Source: a bacterium (GTDB taxonomy: Bacteria > Spirochaetota > Spirochaetia > JABEVK01). From it: a DNA stretch of 9,884 nt. Both the position numbers and the translations under genes were made by a program. Shown in pieces: positions 1-5,671 of this stretch (positions are counted from its first letter, which is position 1; every line of letters begins with the position of its first letter). The stretch spans positions 1-9,884 of the forward strand of contig JAJXVP010000090.1 of assembly GCA_021782055.1 (NCBI GenBank), read 5' to 3'. The notes beneath the pieces are model-generated. The model ran no database searches. It was not told where the DNA came from and worked only from the letters and a program-made list of their open reading frames with translations.

Positions 1-199
1 TGCTCTCAACGATATGCTTTCCAAAGAGAAGAATAAAGCCAATCGAATCCGTTTGAGGTTTTATCAAGGCTGTGAATATGTTTATCTTAAGGATATCAAC
101 TCTGCTCGTGCAGCGTTTCAATCCGTTGAGGACAACACAGCGCACAATATTCCCGAAATTCGAATGGCTCGCCAATGGCTCAAGGATCTAGGTCCCTAA
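1..199 (+). CDS. C-terminal fragment of a helical, TPR-like protein (5' end outside window)
   Basis: The reading frame is open from the first bases of the window: four codons (Ala-Leu-Asn-Asp) precede the first Met at 14, so this is most likely the tail of a longer gene. The visible 65 or so residues are charged and read as two to three amphipathic helices. The stretch with GCEYVYLKDINSARAAF resembles one tetratricopeptide-type helix pair (spaced Gly/Ala, Tyr-Leu, then Ala-x-x-x-Phe). No signal peptide, membrane segment or catalytic motif is visible. The stop at 197-199 is one base from the GTG of the next gene, which suggests co-transcription and possibly translational coupling. The protein family cannot be named from this fragment, and the TPR assignment is weak. 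Confidence 0.6.
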   Translation, partial: ALNDMLSKEKNKANRIRLRFYQGCEYVYLKDINSARAAFQSVEDNTAHNIPEIRMARQWLKDLGP

Positions 200-200
200 G

Positions 201-1193
201 GTGGAGAACAGTGAGAAATCTTTCGATGCCCTGGTAAGACACCTCCAACCAGGGCGTAGAATCCTTGTTCAAACCCATGATTTCCCTGATTTTGATGCCA
301 TAGCCGCCGCTTACGGGTTGTATTGTCTGTTTGAAACCTACGGCTTAACCGCCTACATCATTTATGGTGAAGAAATCCAAGGTTTTTCCTTAGGGGAAAC
401 CATACGAACCTTAGCGATTCCCGTTCACCGCATTAAAGATTTTGCCCTTGAGCCTCATGACCAGATTATTCTGGTAGATAGTTGCCCCGGGAATAAAAAT
501 GTCACCGTCATTCCCGATTTGACCATTGTGGGGGTCATCGATCATCACCCCCTGCCCCCCGTCCCCTTGAAAGCCATGTATTGGGACGTACGGAGCCACT
601 ATGGCTCGTGCTCGACGTTAATCTATGAGTATTTTGCCGCCTCGAGTTTCCAACCCACGAAAACTGCCGCAACTGTCCTCTTGATGGGGATCATGATGGA
701 TACCAATTACCTCACCCGTGGGGTATCCCAAGCAGACTTGGACGCATTTTCTGCCTTATATTTTCGCGCCGACTGGATCTCGGGCAATTATTTACTGAAT
801 AATTCTCTCTCCGTCCATAATGTTCCCATTTTTCGAGAAGGACTGGAACACCTTCGCGTCTATAAAGGCTTTTGTTTTACCTTTATTTCGAAAGAAACGG
901 ATGCTGATACCATAGCCGTCATGGCAGATGATTACCTCAGGTTTCATGAGGTAGCCTTTAGCGTGGTAGCCGGTCTCAACCAAGGAGAGATTAAAATTTC
1001 TGTAAGAAGCGAGGACCCCGGCTTAGCTGCTAGTAAAGTCGTCAGAAGAGCCTTACAGGGAATTGGTTACGGTGGAGGACACAATCATATGGGCGGTGGT
1101 ACTGTTTCTTTAACCAAATATCTAGGTCCAGACGATTTATATGAACGTTTTCGAGCCGCCATTGATCACTACATCCATGAGGTAACCCTATGA
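201..1193 (+). CDS. DHH/DHHA1-family phosphoesterase, NrnA-like (oligoribonuclease / pAp phosphatase type)
   Basis: At 330 residues this is a normal full length for the NrnA/RecJ-like DHH family: manganese-dependent cytoplasmic enzymes that degrade very short RNA or hydrolyse pAp or cyclic-dinucleotide products. The catalytic set is visible in order: H26-x-x-P-D30-x-D32 (motif I), D93 in ILVDS (motif II), D114-H115-H116 (motif III), G135-S-C-S-T and D167 in GIMMDT (motif IV). The DHHA1 substrate-binding module ends in GGGH at 291-294. The motifs are intact, so an active enzyme is expected. Motif I reads HDFPDFDA rather than the more usual PDGDA form, so the exact substrate is open. The GTG start is chosen because it lies one base after the upstream stop and keeps the full N-terminal strand; a clear Shine-Dalgarno is lacking, which fits translational coupling. 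The gene overlaps the TraB-like gene by four bases (ATGA). Confidence 0.88.
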   Translation: MENSEKSFDALVRHLQPGRRILVQTHDFPDFDAIAAAYGLYCLFETYGLTAYIIYGEEIQGFSLGETIRTLAIPVHRIKDFALEPHDQIILVDSCPGNKNVTVIPDLTIVGVIDHHPLPPVPLKAMYWDVRSHYGSCSTLIYEYFAASSFQPTKTAATVLLMGIMMDTNYLTRGVSQADLDAFSALYFRADWISGNYLLNNSLSVHNVPIFREGLEHLRVYKGFCFTFISKETDADTIAVMADDYLRFHEVAFSVVAGLNQGEIKISVRSEDPGLAASKVVRRALQGIGYGGGHNHMGGGTVSLTKYLGPDDLYERFRAAIDHYIHEVTL

Positions 1194-2374
1194 GCGAAAC
1201 CATCACCCGACTCAGTCTCGGAAAAAGAGAATTTATCTTGATTGGGACCGCCCACGTATCCCAAGCCAGCATTCAAGAAGTTACAGATGTTATTCAAGCA
1301 GAAGCCCCCGATCTCGTTGCCGTGGAACTGGATGCAGGTCGTTATCGGTCCCTCGCAGAACCCCAGACTTGGGAAAAACTCGATATTTTTGATGTATTGA
1401 AAAAGCGTCAGGGGTTTCTCCTGCTCGCCAATCTCGCACTCGCCTCTTTTCAAAAGAAAATTGGGGATAACGTGGCGACAAAGCCAGGACAAGAAATGTT
1501 AGCCGCTATTCAGGCTGCCCAAACCTTGAATGTTCCCTTTGAATTGATTGACCGAGAAATTCAGATTACCTTACGACGTGCCTGGAAACGATCCAGCTTA
1601 TGGGGAAAAAATAAGCTTCTCGCTTTGCTGTTCAGTTCAATATTTAGTGGCGATAAGAGCTTAGAAGAGCAGGATATTGAGCAATTAAAGAAAAAAAATG
1701 AGCTAGATCATATGATGGATGAGTTAGCCAAAGAGCTCCCCACGGTCAAAGAAGTTCTTATTGATGAACGCGACCGTTTTTTAGCCTCCAAGCTTTTTGA
1801 GACGACGGGAAACAAAGTGGTGGCCGTGGTAGGGGCTGGACACGTCCCCGGAATGACTCGATTTCTGACACAATTGCAGGAAGGACTTACCTCTTCCGAG
1901 GTGTCCGACATCAATGTGATTCCCCCACCCTCTTGGTGGAGTCGGGTTTGGCCTTTTCTCATCCCAGCAACAATTTTAGGTCTGATCGTTGCTGGTATTC
2001 TGGTGAAAGGCACAGCAGCTCTTTTACCTATTCTTGCCAGTGTCGCGCTTACTACGGCTGGTTTTGCTGTCTTAGGCTCAATTTTAGCACTGGCACACCC
2101 TCTCACCATTCTTGTTGCGGCCATCACGGCACCCATCGCCGCACTATTTCACCCTTTGGTTCATGTTTTTTATTTTACAGGAACCTCCGAGGCATCACTT
2201 CGTCGACCCAGGATTGGCGACTTGGAGAACCTTTCAAAGGACTCTTCCACGCTGAGAGGGTTTTATCGAAACCGAGTCCTTCGAATACTATTAGTAATAT
2301 TGTTTTCAACAGTTGGGGCAACCGTGGGCATGTACGCCACCCTGCCCGTTCTGTTAAAGTTTTTTCTCAAATAG
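1190..2374 (+). CDS. TraB/PrgY (GumN-related) family membrane protein
   Basis: The 394-residue protein has the TraB/PrgY hallmarks. These are G19-T20-A21-H22-V-S near the N-terminus, an acidic motif VAVELDAGRY with E46 and R51, a DREIQ motif at 121-125 followed by a basic helix, and G215-A-G-H218. These conserved His and Glu residues have led others to propose a metal-dependent hydrolase or peptidase-like fold. In enterococci PrgY reduces the activity of secreted pheromone peptide, but the biochemical role of the chromosomal homologues is unsettled. The C-terminal part is membrane-bound, with hydrophobic spans near 254-272, 276-300, 303-325 and 364-388, and the family's conserved R-x-G-D and N-x-x-x-R pattern before the last span. 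A good Shine-Dalgarno (GAGGTAA, about 1179-1185) sits inside the end of the DHH gene, and ATG overlaps its TGA, so translation is coupled. The N-terminal domain is probably cytoplasmic because no signal peptide precedes it. Confidence 0.88.
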   Translation: MSETITRLSLGKREFILIGTAHVSQASIQEVTDVIQAEAPDLVAVELDAGRYRSLAEPQTWEKLDIFDVLKKRQGFLLLANLALASFQKKIGDNVATKPGQEMLAAIQAAQTLNVPFELIDREIQITLRRAWKRSSLWGKNKLLALLFSSIFSGDKSLEEQDIEQLKKKNELDHMMDELAKELPTVKEVLIDERDRFLASKLFETTGNKVVAVVGAGHVPGMTRFLTQLQEGLTSSEVSDINVIPPPSWWSRVWPFLIPATILGLIVAGILVKGTAALLPILASVALTTAGFAVLGSILALAHPLTILVAAITAPIAALFHPLVHVFYFTGTSEASLRRPRIGDLENLSKDSSTLRGFYRNRVLRILLVILFSTVGATVGMYATLPVLLKFFLK

Positions 2375-2391
2375 AGGTTTTAGTTCGCTAC

Positions 2392-2418
2392 AAGGCCTTG
2401 CAGTTATTGCGAGGCCTT
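2392..2418. terminator. Hairpin between convergent TraB-like and LysM genes (possible bidirectional terminator)
   Basis: AAGGCCTTGC (2392-2401) pairs with GCGAGGCCTT (2409-2418) around a 7-base loop, giving a 10-bp stem with a single G-T wobble. It lies where two convergent genes meet, as a shared terminator would, and the LysM stop codon (2404-2406, minus) is inside the loop. Neither strand has a run of T after the stem, so it is not a textbook intrinsic terminator. It may act with Rho or only protect the 3' ends. Confidence 0.4.
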
Positions 2419-2925
2419 AGATTGGTAGTGTTCCCCCGCAACTTTGTATTGGGCAGCATCCTTTTTACCGGCTTCTTTGTAAACTCGGTAAGCTTCGAGG
2501 TAGCCTTTGGCTAATAAAGAATAGTCATCTTGGGAGAGATTATCTTTGGTCCCCACTAAAGCAGGAATGTCAAAGCGTTGTCCCGGAAAGATTAAGTCTG
2601 GATTGTGAATTTGGGCTTTGTTGATTTCATAAATCGAAGGCCATAAGACAGGATCTTTGTACCATTTGTCAGAAATCCACCACAAGGTATCCCGGGGAAC
2701 AACTTGATGAACTCCTAAAATCTTGGTCTGTTCAGGGGTGCTGGCTGGTGTGGGAACCACAGGTTGGGGAGTTGCCTGAACTGCCACTGGAGTTGGCGTG
2801 GAGGCTTTCACCACAGGTTTAGCAAAAAAAGCAAAATACAAAGCTATTCCTAAACCAAGGAGGACGACAATAACCAGCGCGATGACCATAGGCGCGTTGT
2901 TTTTTGACTGGGAAGGGTTCGACAT
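2404..2925 (-). CDS. Membrane-anchored LysM-domain protein
   Basis: The 173-residue protein is built as follows: a short polar N-terminus, one membrane span at about 12-35 (an uncleaved anchor, with no lipobox), and a Pro/Thr/Val-rich flexible linker at 36-70. A single LysM domain follows at about 73-121, then a charged helical tail at 125-173. LysM identity comes from V-x-R-D-T-L-W-W-I (75-84), the N102 motif and the closing N-P-D-L-I-F-P-G-Q-x-F-D-I-P (108-121). LysM domains bind GlcNAc-containing glycans, here presumably peptidoglycan, so the protein likely sits in the inner membrane with its domain in the cell wall space. LYSM with WYKDPVLWPSIYEINK-type sequence is common in diderms, including spirochaetes. 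The start is supported by AAGGAG seven bases upstream. Stop lies in a hairpin loop. It follows the LacI gene on the same strand after 84 bases, with no clear functional link. Confidence 0.85.
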   Translation of the reverse strand: MSNPSQSKNNAPMVIALVIVVLLGLGIALYFAFFAKPVVKASTPTPVAVQATPQPVVPTPASTPEQTKILGVHQVVPRDTLWWISDKWYKDPVLWPSIYEINKAQIHNPDLIFPGQRFDIPALVGTKDNLSQDDYSLLAKGYLEAYRVYKEAGKKDAAQYKVAGEHYQSKASQ

Positions 2926-2957
2926 GGTTTTCTCCTTATTACTAAGAATCCTATCTC

Positions 2958-2986
2958 ATTATCGTCAAAAATTCGAGTAAACTTAA
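2958..2986 (-). promoter_or_regulatory. Weak candidate promoter for the LysM gene
   Basis: On the minus strand GATAAT (2963-2958, five of six matches to the -10 consensus) is preceded at 17 bases by TTAAGT (2986-2981), a poor -35 box. It lies about 33 bases upstream of the LysM start and ahead of its AAGGAG site. The -35 box overlaps a 10-bp palindrome, AACTTAAGTT (2980-2989). No terminator is seen after the LacI gene, so read-through is also possible. Confidence 0.3.
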
Positions 2987-3009
2987 GTTATGAGCCGAAG
3001 AAAGTTCTT

Positions 3010-4023
3010 TTAACGCACAGGGATAGGTCGTACCGAATCCCGAATAATCAAATTGGGGTTTATAAGATGGACAGGAGCAGGTGATCCGCCCTTAAGCTTG
3101 GCAAACAAATACTGGACTGCCGAAGCCCCCATTTCGAGGGGATTCTGCCCAATTGTCGTGAGCCCAGGGTCTGAATATTCACCTGCTAAAACATTATCAT
3201 AGCCGATGATGCTGATATCTGAAGGAATCTTGAAACCTTGCTCTTTCAGGGCTTTCACCGCCCCTAATGCCATATAATCATTTGCCGAGAGTAACGCTGT
3301 GGGCAGATTTCCCTGACGTATCATTTCTTGTGTACGACGATACCCGCTGTCTTTGGTAAAATCGCCCCGAAGGATTTTGATTTGCTTCTCTAAACCGTGT
3401 GCATTCATATATTTGCGGTAGGCATCTTCTCGAATCATCGCAACAGGAGAAACCTCTGGACCGCTGAGATGGGCAATGGAACGATGACCATTTTGCCACA
3501 AATGATCCAAGGCTAATCTCACGCCCTGTTCATTATCTGAACTGATAAACCCTACATTTTCACCTTTTAATTCAAAGTCTATGATACAAACGGGTATCTG
3601 TGAGGAGGCAATTTCTTGCAAGTGCGGATCGTCTGAGGTCATGCCAATAAAGATGACACCTTCAACATGTTTTTCCTGACACAAACGGATATATGACTTC
3701 TGATTAGAAAGATCTCTCGTCATCGTGAACATTAAAAGATCGTAGCCATTATTCGATGAAGCTGTCGCGATTCCATCAAGAAATTGTGTGCCAAAGTTTT
3801 CCATAAAGCTGATTTCAGCACGACTGAGAAAAAACACGCCCAACGTATTACTTTTTTTAGTCACCAACCTTCGTGCAAAAGTATTGGGAGCATAACCAAG
3901 TTCAGCGGCCAACTTCTTAATCTTTTCTTTGGTTTCTGTGGCAACAAGGGGGCTATCATTCAAGCTTCGCGAGACTGTCGAATGCGTTACACCTGCTAAG
4001 CGAGCTATATCTTTGATCGTCAT
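3010..4023 (-). CDS. LacI/GalR-family transcriptional regulator of the adjacent sugar operon
   Basis: At 337 residues this is the standard LacI-family length. The N-terminal helix-turn-helix (residues 2-22: IKDIARLAGVTHSTVSRSLN) is canonical. The hinge helix N47-T-F-A50-R-R-L53 carries the conserved Leu that inserts at the central CG of operators. The rest is a periplasmic-binding-protein-like sensor dimer, seen in LGVFF (61-65), VEGVIFIG, the SANDYMALGA signature and a C-terminal GYDN...YSDPGLTTIGQNP stretch. Translation probably starts at 4023, with a GAGGGG site about nine bases upstream. The gene is divergent from the sugar-transport operon, separated by 231 bases that hold a strong promoter and CG-centred palindromes. 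It is therefore the likely local repressor, released when a sugar or sugar phosphate binds. The inducer cannot be read from the sequence; malto-oligosaccharide or a related glucoside is inferred from the neighbours. Confidence 0.93.
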   Translation of the reverse strand: MTIKDIARLAGVTHSTVSRSLNDSPLVATETKEKIKKLAAELGYAPNTFARRLVTKKSNTLGVFFLSRAEISFMENFGTQFLDGIATASSNNGYDLLMFTMTRDLSNQKSYIRLCQEKHVEGVIFIGMTSDDPHLQEIASSQIPVCIIDFELKGENVGFISSDNEQGVRLALDHLWQNGHRSIAHLSGPEVSPVAMIREDAYRKYMNAHGLEKQIKILRGDFTKDSGYRRTQEMIRQGNLPTALLSANDYMALGAVKALKEQGFKIPSDISIIGYDNVLAGEYSDPGLTTIGQNPLEMGASAVQYLFAKLKGGSPAPVHLINPNLIIRDSVRPIPVR

Positions 4024-4047
4024 AACCTGTCGCCCCTCTTTTAGAAG

Positions 4048-4077
4048 AGACTAAACGTATTTTCTGACAAGCGTCAA
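4048..4077 (-). promoter_or_regulatory. Weak candidate promoter of the LacI-family gene with an ACGT box in its spacer
   Basis: On the minus strand TTGACG (4077-4072) is followed after 18 bases by TAGTCT (4053-4048), a poor -10 box, ending 25 bases before the LacI-family start. An ACGT-centred element (4055-4058, flanked TAA...ATT) lies in the spacer, where repressor binding could give autoregulation. The -35 match is good; the -10 match is only three of six. Confidence 0.3.
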
Positions 4078-4162
4078 GAAAAAATTATGAAACTTTATTT
4101 CCTTGTTTACTTATTCGAAACGTTACCTACGGAACCTCCTCATATTTTTTTGGCTTTAACTC

Positions 4163-4190
4163 TTGACAACTGACCATACGGGGTTACAAT
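4163..4190 (+). promoter_or_regulatory. Sigma70-type promoter of the sugar ABC-transporter operon
   Basis: TTGACA (4163-4168) is a perfect -35 box, followed after 16 bases by TACAAT (4185-4190), five of six matches to the -10 consensus. A T-rich stretch (about 4143-4151) lies just upstream and could serve as an UP element. Transcription would begin near A4197, giving a leader of about 58 bases before the binding-protein ATG. A promoter this strong needs repression, which fits the palindrome immediately downstream. Confidence 0.8.
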
Positions 4191-4204
4191 GAGGATACTC
4201 CAAT

Positions 4205-4218
4205 TGCACACGTGTGTA
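4205..4218. promoter_or_regulatory. Probable LacI-family operator downstream of the transcription start
   Basis: CACACGTGTG (4207-4216) is a perfect 10-bp palindrome, extended by an outer T/A pair to 14 bases with one mismatched pair. Its centre is CG, as in most LacI-family operators, where the hinge-helix leucine inserts. The centre lies about 15 bases after the predicted start site, close to the position of the main lac operator, so binding would block initiation. The pairing with the adjacent repressor is inferred from position. Confidence 0.55.
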
Positions 4219-4242
4219 TGCCTTTGAGAGTAAATCACCAAA

Positions 4243-4248
4243 AGGAGG
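4243..4248 (+). promoter_or_regulatory. Strong ribosome binding site of the binding-protein gene
   Basis: AGGAGG lies six bases before the ATG at 4255, a full Shine-Dalgarno match. It fixes the start and predicts high expression of the binding protein relative to the permeases, whose sites are weaker. Confidence 0.8.
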
Positions 4249-4254
4249 AATCGC

Positions 4255-5556
4255 ATGAAGAGCTTTACGAAAGCACTTTTTACGATGTCCACAGTAGCCC
4301 TTCTGGGCTTCGGAGTAGCGGCGTGTTCTAAACCCGCTCCCAAAACCATTACCCTTCGCTTGAGCCTGTACAAGCAGGAAATCGCGAAGCAGTTCAAAGA
4401 TCTCACGGATGCTTTCACAGCCGCCAACCCTGGGATTATCATCAACACGGAAATCACCCCCAATGATGGTGGTGCCGCCCAAGCCGCAGCTGCTGCTGCC
4501 GGTAAGCTTCCTGACATCATTCAATCCCCTGCCTATGCGGCCGACTTTCAAATGGCCAAGCAAGGTTATGCGGTCGATTTAACGAATCTGCCAGTACTCA
4601 AAGATGTGAACCCCGACTTGTTGGACGGAGTAACCTACCAAGGAAAAATCATTGCCCTTCCCACCGATGTCGGTACCCTAGGTATTCTCTACAATAAAGC
4701 GATCTTTGCCAAATACAACCTTCAAGTTCCAACCACTTATCTCGAACTGCAGAAAGTAGCTGAGACTCTGAAAAAGAACAAAATCATTCCGTTTGCTGGT
4801 CTGTTGAAAGAAAACTGGTCCATTGGACACTTCATGGAATTGTTGCACGGTTCCATGCTGGGAGCTAAAGGCTATGACGGTCTGAAAGGCTCTGCGGCGA
4901 TTGCAAAGTTCGCTCAAGACATGAATGATGGTAAAGCCGATTGGGGCAAAGTTGTTGACCTGAAGGAAATGTTCCGCATTATGGACTGGTACCACTCTAA
5001 TATGAGTAAGAACGCCCTTAACAATGCTTGGAACGAAGAAGTCGCGGAATTTGCCTCTGGTAAAGCCGCTATGGTTGTGCAAGGTCAATGGTTCATCAAT
5101 CCCACCATTGCCGCTGAAAAAGCAGCCAACACGAATTTCGAAATCGGATTTTTCCCCTTCACTTGGTCGAATGTTGCCGCCGAGAACAAATTCTTCTCCT
5201 CACCCGATTCAACTTTTGTTCTCTCCACACAGTCTTCACCTGAAAAACAAGCTGCTGCTGAAAAGTTCCTGAACTTCTTAGCTACCCCTGAAGCTATTAA
5301 GATTTGGACCGGCGAGTTTAAACTTGTTCCCGCCTTCAAAGATGCGGATTTAAGCGCTATGCCCCCTGCCTTTGGGGATATTGCCGCTAGCGAAAGCAAG
5401 CTGGGTAGCTATTCTTGGGAATTCTCTTTAGCGCCTGACCCCACTTGGGAAAATGCGATGAAGAACGGAGCTCTCGGCTATGTCCTTGGGAAAATGACCC
5501 CGGTACAAGTTGCTGATAGCATCAACAAGTCTTGGAAAGAAAACTACAAACCCTAA
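4255..5556 (+). CDS. Extracellular sugar-binding lipoprotein of an ABC importer (SBP family 1)
   Basis: At 433 residues this is typical of family 1 carbohydrate-binding proteins (MalE/UgpB type), which capture oligosaccharide and deliver it to the permease pair. Residues 1-23 form a signal peptide with Lys2 and Lys6 and a hydrophobic core. They end in a lipobox V-A-A-C with lipidated Cys24, followed by Ser-Lys, so the mature protein is membrane-tethered outside the cytoplasm. Family features follow: the strand TITLRLSLYKQE, FTAANPGIIINTEI, the A-rich helix before LPDII, and the GKIIALPTDVGTLGILYNKAIF hinge region. Later come GKAAMVVQGQWF and the C-terminal LNFLATPEAIKIW helix. Several Trp and Tyr residues could stack on sugar rings. 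The start is fixed by AGGAGG. The gene is first in the operon, is separated from the permeases by a terminator hairpin, and is divergent from the LacI-type repressor. Substrate is inferred, not shown: probably a malto-oligosaccharide or another glucoside. Confidence 0.92.
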   Translation: MKSFTKALFTMSTVALLGFGVAACSKPAPKTITLRLSLYKQEIAKQFKDLTDAFTAANPGIIINTEITPNDGGAAQAAAAAAGKLPDIIQSPAYAADFQMAKQGYAVDLTNLPVLKDVNPDLLDGVTYQGKIIALPTDVGTLGILYNKAIFAKYNLQVPTTYLELQKVAETLKKNKIIPFAGLLKENWSIGHFMELLHGSMLGAKGYDGLKGSAAIAKFAQDMNDGKADWGKVVDLKEMFRIMDWYHSNMSKNALNNAWNEEVAEFASGKAAMVVQGQWFINPTIAAEKAANTNFEIGFFPFTWSNVAAENKFFSSPDSTFVLSTQSSPEKQAAAEKFLNFLATPEAIKIWTGEFKLVPAFKDADLSAMPPAFGDIAASESKLGSYSWEFSLAPDPTWENAMKNGALGYVLGKMTPVQVADSINKSWKENYKP

Positions 5557-5579
5557 GCATGTTTAAGGTTCTATAAGAG

Positions 5580-5609
5580 AGAAGGAAGGCTAAGGCCTTC
5601 CTTCTTTTT
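5580..5609 (+). terminator. Intrinsic terminator between binding-protein and permease genes
   Basis: AGAAGGAAGGC (5580-5590) pairs perfectly with GCCTTCCTTCT (5595-5605) around a TAAG loop, and the stem runs into five T (5605-5609). This is a classic rho-independent terminator, 23 bases after the binding-protein stop. No convincing promoter is visible between it and the permease start at 5672, so the permeases most likely depend on partial read-through. That would leave the binding protein in excess, as is common in sugar ABC operons. Confidence 0.85.
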
Positions 5610-5671
5610 CGCCGAAACACTGAGGAAGCAGTTTCCGGGCTTCCCTTGGCATACACTCAACGAGGTTCTTT

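Noticed and set aside
14..199. Treating Met at 14 as the true start of a 61-residue small protein
   Set aside because: The frame is open upstream to the window edge and no Shine-Dalgarno can be seen in the 13 bases available, so a truncated longer gene is more likely.
1169..1492. Minus-strand frame of 107 codons across the DHH/TraB-like junction
   Set aside because: It is fully antisense to two well-supported genes, with no ribosome binding site or recognisable motif.
1708..2514. Open frames of 142 codons (minus, 1708-2136) and 193 codons (plus, 1933-2514) over the TraB-like gene
   Set aside because: Both lie across the membrane part of the TraB-like protein, have unnatural composition (runs of Ser/Cys/Arg), match no family, and lack a supported start. 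The second also runs antisense into the LysM gene.
4140..4563. Two minus-strand open frames of 126 and 135 codons over the transporter promoter and start of the binding protein
   Set aside because: They overlap the strong promoter, leader and signal-peptide region of a clear gene on the other strand, and their sequences show no domain. They arise from the GC-rich third positions and the Ala-rich stretch.
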